A stretch of 47,024 nt of DNA from CAZNHL01 sp964572965 (GCA_964572965.1 CAZNHL010000032.1:1-47024), one strand, 5' to 3'; shown: positions 35,050-43,721, numbered from the stretch's first letter. The notes: generated by a model from the letters alone, not told the origin. Program-made: numbers and translations.

Positions 35050-35910
35050 TCACTTAATCTCCAGCCTTTCCCAGCAAACCCTTTCTACGAGGGACTTGAG
35101 GGCACTTACCTGCAGGGCAAGGTATTCGAGGTCTTCTTTGGTAATGATGTAGCTTTTCTTGTAGCGGGCGTCTATGTAGGCTCTCAGGAGGCGATGGAAA
35201 GCAGTGCGCTGTTCTTCTGTATCTCTCACAAATACATTGCGGAACGACGAATGTATGGCACTGGCAGTCTTGCCCAGGGTTTCGAGGTCGTGGGTCTTTG
35301 GTTTGTAGCCGGTAAAAGCTAATAACAGGGCTGTATAGTATTTTTCTGTGGTCTGGTGTAATTGAAAAGCAGCTGAATTATAATAGCCCTTCTCAAAATA
35401 GAACATGAATCCTTCGAAAAACTCTCCTGCACTTGTATGCCAAAACTCGAAGTCTGTTTTAGCGCGTGCTTTAACCTTTTCAGGGTCTACTTCACCGGGT
35501 TTTAAATCGGCAGCATGACCATTATTGTCATGTAATAAAATACCGTCTTTGATAATATCTGTGAAGAAATAACTGCCAGCCTCAAGTTCTTTGATAAGAT
35601 AACCTAGCCCGTGCTGGATCAGAGTAACTGGTGCTGTGAAATTTTTATGTTTAGCCTTCTGTTCGGTTTTAATCCATTGACCATTTTTAAGGGCACTCAG
35701 GTCGTGTTTGGTCACTACAAGAATGTCGTAATCACTTTTATAAGTATAGTAAACTCCATCATCTGAGTAACTGTCTTCAACCCATGTACCACGTGCATAG
35801 CTACCGAACAGGACTATCAATGCTGGCTGCATTTCATTGACAATGAGTTCTGTCAGCTGTTTTAGCTCTTCCTGTTTCAGTTCAGGCAAAAATGTAAGAT
35901 CGGTTTTCAA
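35050..35910 (-). CDS. MNT-HEPN fusion protein (nucleotidyltransferase plus HEPN)
   Basis: 286 residues. The N-terminal third is a minimal nucleotidyltransferase: LIVLFGSYARGTW (Gly36-Ser37) and, after an insert of tyrosines and aspartates, SDYDILVVTK with Asp60 and Asp62 as metal ligands. The C-terminal half is a HEPN domain of the PF05168 type (FQLHQTTEKYYTALLLAF, then GYKPKTHDLETLGKTA, then AYIDARYKKSYIITKEDL). Split MNT and HEPN genes are known toxin-antitoxin pairs in which the transferase AMPylates the HEPN toxin. Here both are in one polypeptide, so the toxin would carry its own modifier in cis. The RNase motif RxxxxH is not obvious. A defence or stress role is inference. Confidence 0.85.
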   Translation of the reverse strand: MKTDLTFLPELKQEELKQLTELIVNEMQPALIVLFGSYARGTWVEDSYSDDGVYYTYKSDYDILVVTKHDLSALKNGQWIKTEQKAKHKNFTAPVTLIQHGLGYLIKELEAGSYFFTDIIKDGILLHDNNGHAADLKPGEVDPEKVKARAKTDFEFWHTSAGEFFEGFMFYFEKGYYNSAAFQLHQTTEKYYTALLLAFTGYKPKTHDLETLGKTASAIHSSFRNVFVRDTEEQRTAFHRLLRAYIDARYKKSYIITKEDLEYLALQVSALKSLVERVCWERLEIK

Positions 35911-35993
35911 CGCTACCTTCGTTAAAAAATTATTAATACTACAATATACTCCAAAAAGCAGGTATTTTACAAGTAAGGGCTGATTGAACCTTA

Positions 35994-36374
35994 TTATTGT
36001 TCACTGTCTTTTTCGATCCACTCCTGCACCTGGCTGGCTTTGTGCGGTTTTCGGTAATAAGTTATACCCGGATATTTCAGCATAAATCGTTTGAGCTCAT
36101 CTTCGAACTCTCCTATTACTATAACTTTATCAGCACGATGGTAGTTTTCTGCAAAAAAACTAAACTCGTTCAGGTAATTGGTATAGTAATCTGTAATCAG
36201 TAAAACCGGCGTTTTATTTCCTGACAAAAACTCTGCGACTTCTTCAAAAAAACTTGTTTTGACTATAGTGCCTGTAAAACCAGCTCCCCTGAGGAAAATT
36301 TCCATAAGCTTAAGCGCGACATCGTCACGGTCAAGAACAACAATACTAGAATAGTCTTTTATCAATGTTCGCAT
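35994..36374 (-). CDS. single-domain response regulator (REC only)
   Basis: 126 residues forming one receiver domain with no output domain. Acidic pocket residues are Asp15, Asp17 and Asp18 in VVLDRDD, the phospho-acceptor is Asp62 in LLITDYY, and the switch lysine is Lys109 in YYRKPHK. The usual Thr/Ser after strand 4 is replaced by Gly88 (KVIVIGEF), so signalling may be unusual. The ATG at 36374 gives ten residues before strand 1, which fits. No histidine kinase is adjacent. The leader has repeated complementary blocks that could control translation. Confidence 0.82.
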   Translation of the reverse strand: MRTLIKDYSSIVVLDRDDVALKLMEIFLRGAGFTGTIVKTSFFEEVAEFLSGNKTPVLLITDYYTNYLNEFSFFAENYHRADKVIVIGEFEDELKRFMLKYPGITYYRKPHKASQVQEWIEKDSEQ

Positions 36375-36562
36375 GATTTACAAAAATATGCCCGGCTGTA
36401 CTGCGAACATCTAGTAAATAAGAGGTGCGGGACTCACACCCGTACTCAGCCGGACAATGCTTCAGAAAGATTAATATTTTGTTTAAGCCACAAAGGCTTA
36501 TCTTCTTAAAATAAAACATGTATACCCCCAACCGGCTAGAAAAATATATCGTAAATGTTCGC
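36365..36562 (-). promoter_or_regulatory. candidate structured leader (RNA switch) of the response regulator
   Basis: In mRNA order the leader reads: block A GCGAACAU (36562-36555), B AGCCGG (36537-36532), a small hairpin (36500-36484), B' CCGGCUG (36453-36447), a 5-bp/7-nt hairpin (36443-36427), A' AUGUUCGCA (36410-36402), B again CAGCCGG (36398-36392), then the start AUG inside A again, UGCGAACAU (36373-36365). A-A' plus B-B' from the 5' copies nest into one fold that leaves the start codon free. A' with the 3' copy of A instead makes a 9-bp hairpin that buries the start codon. The hairpin at 36443-36427 has tRNA T-arm size. The rest of the gene-free stretch, 36563-36835, shows nothing I can name. 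Confidence 0.45.
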
Positions 36563-36835
36563 GATACAAAGCTATATAACTCATTCCCAAACCACAACCC
36601 GATGTAAGTTTTTAGGAAAGATTACACCAAATTTCCGACACATATGTCATGTTAGTCTTGAGAAAAAATTGTTGATTTGAAATTACAGAGTGCGAAATTC
36701 TAAAGTTGTAGTACTTGTTTCAGAATCCGGAGTTAAGAATGAATCTTAGAATTTCAAAATCTTTCAATCTTGTAATCTCCAAACCCTACAACTATTCGTA
36801 AGAACTGATTATATTTAGATTACTAATTTTTGCCA

Positions 36836-37765
36836 GTGCGGTATTTCTTATTTTTCATATTGCTATTGATTACAGACTGTTGCCTTGCACAGGAAAGCCA
36901 TTCTCCTAGGTATGTTTCTATGATGTGGTCAAATGATGTATTTAACGGAACCGACGAATACTACACTAACGGGCTGAAGATGACAGTATTTCATCCTTCA
37001 CTGGCTAAAGACCCTTTTCATAAGCTGATTCCGGTACTCCCTCGAAAACTGCACAGGTTATATGGTATGAGTCTTTCACAGGACATCTACACTCCTTCTG
37101 ACGTAGATACATTAGGCTATCTCCCCGATGACAGGCCTTATGCCGGAAACCTGATGCTTTATATGACCAGACAATCATATATTGAGGAAAAGCGAATGCG
37201 GCTTAACGGTGCGTTGGGCTTTGGATTTATCGGACAGATTGCCTTGGGGGGCGCTACACAAAATGGCATTCATGCAATCATCAACAATAACCAGTATGGT
37301 GGCTGGTATAACCAGCTGGGCAACCGTCTGCTAATGAATTACTCCATGATTTTGGAAAAAGGGCTCCAATCTGATAAGTACAGTCAGTTTATTGTGGTTG
37401 GTACTACTGAACTGGGCAACTTAAGAACTAACGTAGGGATTGGGTATTTATGGCGTGTAGGTATCCTTGCACCTTATTTCACTCCTTATGTATATAAAAA
37501 GGGCGACAAGAAATTTTATTTCAGTTTTTATCTGGATGCTAAAGTAAAGTTTATTGCATATGATGCTACTCTGAATAGCTCTTATCAGTCCGGTTCCGCC
37601 CCTTCTTATCAATTAGACAGGCTTGTGGGTCAGGGTAAGATAGGTCTTAATGTGATGTATGCCCGGCTAAACTTTCTTATAGTACAAAACATGATCACGG
37701 CAGAATTCAATACCGGAAATTCTCACAAATATGTATCTATTGAATTGGGATACCGATTTAAATAG
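36836..37765 (+). CDS. LpxR-like lipid A 3'-O-deacylase, outer membrane
   Basis: 309 residues from a GTG at 36836 (MRYFLFFILLLITDCCLAQ, a clean signal peptide); a TTG six bases further up is an alternative. The protein is a 12-strand-type barrel of the LpxR family (formerly DUF2219). Conserved segments are MMWSNDVFNGTDEYYTNGL with Asn33, Asp34 and Thr44, QDIYTPSD, and DDRPYAGNL. LpxR removes the 3'-acyloxyacyl chain of lipid A in the outer leaflet, which lowers its endotoxicity in Salmonella; the role here is presumably membrane remodelling. Convergent with the barrel gene at 37784. Confidence 0.87.
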   Translation: MRYFLFFILLLITDCCLAQESHSPRYVSMMWSNDVFNGTDEYYTNGLKMTVFHPSLAKDPFHKLIPVLPRKLHRLYGMSLSQDIYTPSDVDTLGYLPDDRPYAGNLMLYMTRQSYIEEKRMRLNGALGFGFIGQIALGGATQNGIHAIINNNQYGGWYNQLGNRLLMNYSMILEKGLQSDKYSQFIVVGTTELGNLRTNVGIGYLWRVGILAPYFTPYVYKKGDKKFYFSFYLDAKVKFIAYDATLNSSYQSGSAPSYQLDRLVGQGKIGLNVMYARLNFLIVQNMITAEFNTGNSHKYVSIELGYRFK

Positions 37766-37783
37766 CTTTCTCTCTTAAAAAAA

Positions 37784-38437
37784 TCAGTCTACCTGATCCA
37801 GGTCTTTCGTTTCGTGTTTTCCGAATGTATAACCAATAATTACCTGGAAATAAGTATTATAAACCTGAAAGTTCTCACCATAATACAGATTAGACAAACT
37901 CTGGTAGAAACGCAGGCCTGCGTTAATACCTAATGGAGTGTCGTATATAAAACCTCCGGCAATCCCTCCTTCAAAACTACGATAATTTTCTTTTGAGGCT
38001 GTTTTTACAGAAATACCATTGAATGTAACAACGGTTTCAGAGGTTAACGACAATGCTCCCTGAACCCCAAACTGTAAATGGAAATCTCTTTTGAAAACAT
38101 AATCAAGCAATACAGGAACTGTTAAATAACTTATATCTATTTTCACCTCTTTCTGTTTTGAACCAAGGCTATCTGCAAAGTACCTGCTGCCTGCTGTAAG
38201 GTAAACGACTTCTGTCTGAACAGAAAAGTGTTTGGAGAATTTCAAATTACCATAAACCCCCAGCAAGGCTCCTGCACGCAGGTTACTTCCATGAGCTTCA
38301 TTACCGACAAATGAGCTAAAGTTAAAACCTACCCTCGGGCCATAATAAAAATGTACCTTTTTCGGTATTGAGTCTTGCGCAGAACCTGAAAAAACAGCAA
38401 TGGTTAATAGAAAAAACAGGGTAACTAAACTTCTCAT
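37784..38437 (-). CDS. outer membrane beta-barrel protein (PorT-like family)
   Basis: 217 residues with a signal peptide ending GSAQ (about residue 21). The pattern is that of an eight-strand barrel with alternating residues: VHFYYGPRVGFNFSSF, LRAGALLGVYGNLKFSKHFSVQTEVVY, DISYLTVPVLLDYVF, and a C-terminal YFQVIIGYTFG. This is the common OMP_b-brl_2 / PorT-like group in Bacteroidota, where most members have no known function. A possible -7 box TATATTTG lies on the minus strand at 38463-38456. Confidence 0.82.
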   Translation of the reverse strand: MRSLVTLFFLLTIAVFSGSAQDSIPKKVHFYYGPRVGFNFSSFVGNEAHGSNLRAGALLGVYGNLKFSKHFSVQTEVVYLTAGSRYFADSLGSKQKEVKIDISYLTVPVLLDYVFKRDFHLQFGVQGALSLTSETVVTFNGISVKTASKENYRSFEGGIAGGFIYDTPLGINAGLRFYQSLSNLYYGENFQVYNTYFQVIIGYTFGKHETKDLDQVD

Positions 38438-38515
38438 TTCTTAATAATTTCAAATCAAATATATTAAAATATAGTTTGATTCTGCATGACCACTTATGCT
38501 ATTGTTTGGTTTAAA

Positions 38516-38554
38516 TTTTTCAGAGGAACAAACAATGTCTGCTCCTCTGAAAAA
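38516..38554 (-). terminator. terminator of the 50-residue membrane protein gene
   Basis: Twelve-base arms (tttttcagagga at 38516-38527, complement at 38543-38554). On the minus strand it starts six bases after the stop codon at 38561. Confidence 0.82.
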
Positions 38555-38560
38555 TTCAGT

Positions 38561-38713
38561 TTATAAACTGCCGCCCCTGATTACCCTCAATAGCACAGCG
38601 ATGATTGCAATTACCAATAACACATGAATGATTCCACCTGTGTGAAAACCTAAGAAACCTACCAACCAGGCTATCACCAAAACGACAGCGATAATATAAA
38701 GGATATTTCCCAT
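38561..38713 (-). CDS. lmo0937-like tiny membrane protein (DUF5670)
   Basis: 50 residues, too short for usual gene callers. The sequence MGNILYIIAVVLVIAWLVGF, then LGFHTGGIIHVLLVIAIIAV and LLRVIRGGSL, gives two transmembrane helices with a GFHTGG turn, the hallmark of the lmo0937/DUF5670 family, which is widely found as stress-linked small membrane proteins. Function unproven. It is followed by a terminator, and the minus-strand neighbour is the PorT-like gene. Confidence 0.87.
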   Translation of the reverse strand: MGNILYIIAVVLVIAWLVGFLGFHTGGIIHVLLVIAIIAVLLRVIRGGSL

Positions 38714-38896
38714 AATGATAAAAATTAAAAGGGTGATAAAAATTGATCTTACTTTAATTTACACCAAATGACTTAAAAATGCAAAAGTCATTTAAGTACT
38801 ATACAGTTTTTAGGAATTGAAGGTTGTTTCTCCGGGATTTTCGTTATATTCAGTAAAGGAGTTTTTTTTATTTTTTTTAACCAAACATTTTGTTTT

Positions 38897-39106
38897 ATGA
38901 GACCTCTAGGATTAATCTTAATTGTGGCAGGTATTGTAATGATGGTCATTACAGGCTTTAACATTGTAACAAAGAAAAAAGTGGTCGATCTTGGCCCTGT
39001 TGAAATTAACAAAGAAGAGAAGACCCCGATCAGCTGGTCTCCTATTGTCGGAGGCATATTGCTGGTAGCAGGTGCTGCGGTACTTATTGTTGATAATAAG
39101 AAGTAA
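38897..39106 (+). CDS. small two-helix membrane protein
   Basis: 69 residues. Helix 1 is at about 3-24 (LGLILIVAGIVMMVITGF), helix 2 at about 47-64 (SPIVGGILLVAGAAVLIV), with a charged linker (KKKVVDLGPVEINKEEK). A perfect terminator follows at once, which supports a real gene. I do not recognise a named family. Confidence 0.72.
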   Translation: MRPLGLILIVAGIVMMVITGFNIVTKKKVVDLGPVEINKEEKTPISWSPIVGGILLVAGAAVLIVDNKK

Positions 39107-39142
39107 GAAAAGAAAGGGCTGAAATTTCAGCCCTTTCTTTTC
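39107..39142. terminator. terminator after the small membrane protein gene
   Basis: A fully symmetric 36-base palindrome (17-base arms, core agggctgaa), starting one base after the stop codon, with T- and A-rich ends. It could act on either strand. Confidence 0.88.
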
Positions 39143-39231
39143 TTTGGTTTATGAATCTTGCTGTGCGAAAACAAAATCGGCAAGTATAGCAATACTACAA
39201 GAACAGATTTCTTATCTACTAAAAAAATAAA

Positions 39232-39843
39232 CTACTTTTTACCTTTCATTATTTTGGTGATCTCGTTGAGCTGGTTCACTTTGTCTTCAAAATCACCTTT
39301 CAGGCTATCTCGGATCGATTTGAGATTATCCAGTACTGACTGCAGGTTTTCCGGCAATACTTCTTCCAGCATTTCCCGCAGGCGTTTGGCAAAAGTTGGT
39401 GATTTTCCATTGGTAGAAACTCCTATTTTCAGGTCACCTTTTTTAACGATTGAACCCAGGTAAAAATCACACAGGTCCGGACTATCTGCCACGTTGGTAA
39501 CAATACCGCGTTTTTTGGCAATTGCGTGTACTTCTTTGTTCAGTTCATGATTAGCCGTTGCCACAATTACAAGGTCAACGCCATCCAGGTCTTCTTCTGA
39601 AAAAGGTTTATAAACTAAAGTCAGGTCAACACCTGATTTCGATAGAGCTACTATTTCTTCACGTATTTCCGGCGCTATAAGCTTCACGTGTGCATTAGCG
39701 CTGCTTTTAAAAATAGCGGTGGTTTTTTCCAATCCTACGGCTCCCCCACCCACTACCAGCATTTTCAGTTTATCCAGCCTCAGAAAGACAGGGAAAAGCA
39801 GATTGCCGTCAAAGTCGGGAGAAAAAGCTGTTTCAGGCATCAT
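39232..39843 (-). CDS. precorrin-2 dehydrogenase / sirohydrochlorin ferrochelatase
   Basis: 203 residues of the Met8p / CysG N-terminal type, which oxidises precorrin-2 with NAD+ and inserts Fe to make siroheme, the cofactor of sulfite and nitrite reductases. Seen are the NAD-binding VVGGGAVGLEKT (about 35-46), the catalytic-aspartate region TNVADSPDLCDFYLGSIV (about 116-133) and IGVSTNGKSPTFAKRLREML. It has no uroporphyrinogen methyltransferase domain. Its start codon overlaps the ABC transporter stop, so they share an operon. No sulfate or nitrate genes are in this window. Confidence 0.9.
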   Translation of the reverse strand: MMPETAFSPDFDGNLLFPVFLRLDKLKMLVVGGGAVGLEKTTAIFKSSANAHVKLIAPEIREEIVALSKSGVDLTLVYKPFSEEDLDGVDLVIVATANHELNKEVHAIAKKRGIVTNVADSPDLCDFYLGSIVKKGDLKIGVSTNGKSPTFAKRLREMLEEVLPENLQSVLDNLKSIRDSLKGDFEDKVNQLNEITKIMKGKK

Positions 39844-41642
39844 TCTGCAACTATTTTAAACTGCATTTGATTGAGAAGACTATAGAAACCATCTTTGGCA
39901 ATCAGCTCTTCATGTGTACCCACTTCTTTGATTTCTCCTTTGTCTAATACAATGATTTTATTGGCTTTCTGAATCGTTGACAAACGGTGTGCAATCACAA
40001 TTGAAGTACGTCCCTGCATTAGTTTTTCCATCGCTTGCTGGATCAGCAGTTCGGTTTCATGGTCAACAGAAGAAGTTGCTTCATCAAGTACGATGATTTT
40101 CGGATCATAGACCATTGTTCTGATAAAGGAGATCAACTGACGTTGGCCAACAGACAAAGATGCTCCCCGTTCTTTCACATTGTAATTAAAACCTCCGGGA
40201 AGAGCTTCTATAAACTTACGTGCCCCAACCAGGTCAGCAGCACGGTATACCTGCTCACGTGTAATATTTTTGTTACCAAGGGTAATGTTATTAAAGATCG
40301 AATCAGAGAAAAGGAAAACATCCTGCAATACCACACCGATATTGTTTCTCAGGTGTTCCATTACAAAAGCGCGGTTATCTATCCCGTCTATGTAAATATT
40401 TCCTCTATTGATTTCGTAGAAACGGCTTAGCAGATTGATAATTGACGATTTCCCTGCTCCTGTTGCACCAACCAAAGCAAGTGATTCTCCCGGCTGCACC
40501 TCAAAAGAAATATCCTTTAGCACATATTGTTCATCTATATAAGCAAACCATACATGATCAAACTTTACATGACCCTGTATCTGGTGCTTGCTGATACTTC
40601 CTTCAGCCTGGTATTCATTCCCGTCTTCAATCAGCTGAATAACCCTGTCAGCACTCAATAAACCCATCTGAAGAGTATTAAAACGATCGGCAATCATGCG
40701 GATCGGGCGGAAAAACATGTTGATATACATGATAAATGAAATCAACTCGCCAAGAGAGACACGATCTTGTAACACCTGTCCCGAACCATACCATACCAGT
40801 AAACCTATACAGGCAGCAGCAATTACTTCGGCAATAGGGAAGTAAATAGAATATGCCCAGATAGACTTGATATTTGCATCACGATGCTCTTGGTTAATCT
40901 TCTGAAACTTTGAAAACTCTCTTTCTTCAGCATTAAAAATCTGAACAATATTCATACCTGTGATATGCTCCTGCACAAAAGTATTCAGATTAGCTACCGC
41001 AATACGAACCTCATTAAAGGAAGATTTGATACTTTCCTTGAATACATAAGTACTCAATAACAACACCGGCAATAAGCTCAGACTTACCAATGTCAGCCGC
41101 CAATCGATCCATAACATCAGGCCAAGGATAATCACCAATTGAAGTATATCAGCAATAATACCGGCAATTCCTTCCGAGAAAATATCTGCAATGGTTTCTA
41201 TATCAGAAACGGTACGTGTAACCAGCCTTCCTATCGGAGTATTGTCATAAAATTTGAGACGGAAAAACGAAAGATTATGAAAAAGCTTCACACGCATATC
41301 GCGGATAACATTCTGGCCAAGTAAACTGGAAATATAGGTATGCAGGTATTCACAGCCTGCCTGGAAAAACACCATTGCTACCAATACTATAGTCATGTTA
41401 ACCAAGCCTGGCATATCCAGTTTTCCTATTTTATCATCAATAGTATATTGAACCAAAAGCGGCCTTAAGGGACCAAGTATTGCAAGCACAATGGTCAACA
41501 AAATCAATCCTGCAAACTGGCCTCTATACGGACGTACAAAAACGAGCACTTCCCTTAAAACTTTGGCATCAAAAACGTTACCGCTAAAACTTTTCTTATC
41601 TTTTTTCTTAGTTTCCAAGAGAATGTACTTTTTATAAGCCAA
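39840..41642 (-). CDS. ABC exporter, MsbA/multidrug half-transporter
   Basis: 600 residues: a six-helix transmembrane domain (about 30-330) fused to an ATPase domain. Walker A is LVGATGAGKSSIINL, the signature is SVGQRQLISF, Walker B is IIVLDEATSSVD, and the switch His is in IVIAHRLS. Such half-transporters dimerise and export lipids or drugs; MsbA-type lipid flipping is possible but not provable here. The start is a TTG at 41642, since no ATG lies near and a stop is found three codons upstream. Heptad repeats abut this start. It overlaps the siroheme gene by four bases. Confidence 0.9.
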   Translation of the reverse strand: MAYKKYILLETKKKDKKSFSGNVFDAKVLREVLVFVRPYRGQFAGLILLTIVLAILGPLRPLLVQYTIDDKIGKLDMPGLVNMTIVLVAMVFFQAGCEYLHTYISSLLGQNVIRDMRVKLFHNLSFFRLKFYDNTPIGRLVTRTVSDIETIADIFSEGIAGIIADILQLVIILGLMLWIDWRLTLVSLSLLPVLLLSTYVFKESIKSSFNEVRIAVANLNTFVQEHITGMNIVQIFNAEEREFSKFQKINQEHRDANIKSIWAYSIYFPIAEVIAAACIGLLVWYGSGQVLQDRVSLGELISFIMYINMFFRPIRMIADRFNTLQMGLLSADRVIQLIEDGNEYQAEGSISKHQIQGHVKFDHVWFAYIDEQYVLKDISFEVQPGESLALVGATGAGKSSIINLLSRFYEINRGNIYIDGIDNRAFVMEHLRNNIGVVLQDVFLFSDSIFNNITLGNKNITREQVYRAADLVGARKFIEALPGGFNYNVKERGASLSVGQRQLISFIRTMVYDPKIIVLDEATSSVDHETELLIQQAMEKLMQGRTSIVIAHRLSTIQKANKIIVLDKGEIKEVGTHEELIAKDGFYSLLNQMQFKIVAE

Positions 41643-41668
41643 TAGCAGTTAGCCATTAGCGATTAGGG
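41641..41668. repeat. degenerate heptad tandem repeat at the ABC gene start
   Basis: Four units of seven bases: aatagca, gttagcc, attagcg, attaggg (consensus wTTAGCn). They lie directly upstream of and touching the TTG start codon of the ABC gene, where copy-number change could affect translation. Confidence 0.5.
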
Positions 41669-41782
41669 GAAAAGAGTCTCATTTCACCACCACAACATCA
41701 AACCACCAGGGCCTTGTTCCAAACCCTGTGGATTATTACACAAAAATACGAAGCTTCAATGACATATAACTTGTACCTGTGA

Positions 41783-43267
41783 TTATTTCGTGCCCTCGTG
41801 CATCCATTTTTTTAACAAAGGCGAAATCAGCAACAGCACAACAGCAGCTATTACAGCAGTAAGACCAACTGTTGCAAACACGTCAGTATAGATTTTGAGA
41901 GAAACAAGATGTGCATTCAGCTCATCTCCGGCTTTTGCTGCCGGGCTAGCTGTTAGCTGTGAAACCAAAGCACCAAGTGAATGTGCAAAAGACCAGGAAA
42001 GCATCCAGGTACCCATCAAAATCCCGGCCAAATCTTTTGGTGCAAGTCTTGAAACCATAGATAAACCTACCGGGGAGTTACAAAGTTCACCAGCTGTATG
42101 GAAGAAATATCCCAGTATTAGAAAAATCAAAGGTACCATTGCATTACTGTCAGCATATGCTTCCCCCCACGACAGAATATAAAACCCTAAACCTAACAGT
42201 AAAATACCGATAGCAAATTTTACAGGCACAGAAGGGTCAAGTCCTCTTCTGGAGAGCCAGGCCCATAACATAGAGAATAACGGGGCACAGGTAATAATAA
42301 AAAAGGAATTAACAGATTGAAAAACAGGAGCTGGTATTTCAAATCCCCAGACTACTTTGTCAATATTTTTATCGGCAAAAACATTCAGAGAGCTACCAGC
42401 CTGTTCAAAGAAAGACCAGAAAAGAGTAGAGAACACCATGAGGATGAGGATTACAAAAATCCTTTCCCTTTCTATTTTGTCTCTTGTAAATGCCTGATAA
42501 AGGAAATAGCTTAATGCTGCGAGCGCTATCAGCGAGAGTAAATTATTGAGATAATGATGGTGCTGAAGCAAATAGACATAGGCAGGAATAAATAAAAACG
42601 GTGCTATGCATAAAACATGAAGGCGTGATATCGGCCCGATCCAGTTACTATTCAATAATGCTTTGTCCGGCGCATCACCTTTAGTTCCTAAGACTTTTTT
42701 ATTTAACATGAACACCAGTAAACCAATTACCATACCTACACCGGCACAACTAAAGCCAAGATGCCAGTTTATGTTTGCCCCCAGATAAGCACAGAGTAAT
42801 TGTCCGAAACCACCAAGGTTAACACCCATGTAAAAAATGGTAAAACCTACATCGCGGCGAGGGTCATTTTCTTCATACAAAAGCCCCACTGTGCTGGATA
42901 TATTTGGTTTAAAGAAACCATTTCCTATTGCAATTAATGCCAAAGCATTATAAAACATGAATTCGCTCGGAAAAGCCATAGCAAAATGGCCAATTGCCAT
43001 CAGCACACCACCCAGAATAATTGAATTTTTATAGCCAAGAAACTTATCGGCCAGGTAACCTCCGATCACCGGACCTGCATAAACCAATGTCCCATATGCA
43101 CCATAAACACCATACGCATCTGCCTCTGGATACATCAGTACTTTGATCATATACAAAGCCAGCAGCCCGCGCATTCCATAAAAACTGAAACGTTCCCACA
43201 CTTCTGAGAAAAACAGAACACCTAAACCTTTAGGCTGCTTTGAAAAAGAAAAACTGGCTTGGTTCAT
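41783..43267 (-). CDS. POT family proton-coupled peptide transporter
   Basis: 494 residues with about 14 predicted transmembrane helices. It imports di- and tripeptides using protons. The family motif ExxERF is seen near the start (FSEVWERFSFYGMRGLLALYM), followed by GGYLADKFLGYKNSIILGG and the PTR2 signature FYMGVNLGGFGQLL. The charged helix-10/11 segment GELCNSPVGLSMVSRLAPKD is also typical. It stands alone. Confidence 0.92.
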   Translation of the reverse strand: MNQASFSFSKQPKGLGVLFFSEVWERFSFYGMRGLLALYMIKVLMYPEADAYGVYGAYGTLVYAGPVIGGYLADKFLGYKNSIILGGVLMAIGHFAMAFPSEFMFYNALALIAIGNGFFKPNISSTVGLLYEENDPRRDVGFTIFYMGVNLGGFGQLLCAYLGANINWHLGFSCAGVGMVIGLLVFMLNKKVLGTKGDAPDKALLNSNWIGPISRLHVLCIAPFLFIPAYVYLLQHHHYLNNLLSLIALAALSYFLYQAFTRDKIERERIFVILILMVFSTLFWSFFEQAGSSLNVFADKNIDKVVWGFEIPAPVFQSVNSFFIITCAPLFSMLWAWLSRRGLDPSVPVKFAIGILLLGLGFYILSWGEAYADSNAMVPLIFLILGYFFHTAGELCNSPVGLSMVSRLAPKDLAGILMGTWMLSWSFAHSLGALVSQLTASPAAKAGDELNAHLVSLKIYTDVFATVGLTAVIAAVVLLLISPLLKKWMHEGTK

Positions 43268-43337
43268 ATTCTATAATAACAGGATATTTCTTAATGAATA
43301 TTCTAACAATCAAAACTACAATCTACAATTCAGAAAC

Positions 43338-43721
43338 TCAAATTTCATAAGCCTCTAAGGGTAATCCGTCCGGATCTTCAAAAAAAGTAAACCGCTTTCC
43401 TGTAAATTCATCTACCCTGACAGGTTCAGTGGCAATATGATGACTATTCAGGTGCTTAATAGTTACTTCAATATTTTCTACTCCAAAACACAAATGACGC
43501 AGTCCTGCCGCTTCTGGTCTGCTTACTCGTTCGGGCGGATCAGGGAAGGAAAAGATTTCCAGTTGTGTATGTTCGTTGACAGCCACATCCAGTTTCCAGG
43601 AATCGCGTTCTTTTCTGTAGAATTCTGCAATTACTTTCAGCCCGAGAATTTCAGTATAGAAATACTTCGTCTTTTCGTAATTGCTTCCAATAATAGCTAT
43701 GTGATGGATTTTGTTAAACAT
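43338..43721 (-). CDS. VOC family protein (glyoxalase/bleomycin-resistance fold)
   Basis: 127 residues with two beta-alpha-beta-beta-beta units: IHHIAIIGSNYEKTKYFYTEILGL at the start, LRHLCFGVENIEVTIKHL in the middle, and FFEDPDGLPLEAYEI at the end. This is the YaeR / SMU1112c group. Putative metal ligands are His7, a Glu near residue 55, His76 and Glu124. The substrate is unknown; glyoxalase I is only one option. It starts about 70 bases upstream of the POT gene on the same strand. Confidence 0.85.
   Translation of the reverse strand: MFNKIHHIAIIGSNYEKTKYFYTEILGLKVIAEFYRKERDSWKLDVAVNEHTQLEIFSFPDPPERVSRPEAAGLRHLCFGVENIEVTIKHLNSHHIATEPVRVDEFTGKRFTFFEDPDGLPLEAYEI

Noticed and set aside
36427..36443. 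Possible tRNA remnant on the minus strand (5-bp stem, 7-base loop, like a T-arm)
   Set aside because: The loop reads TGTGAGT, not TTCRANY, and no anticodon or D-arm can be found upstream. I treat it as one hairpin of the response regulator leader.
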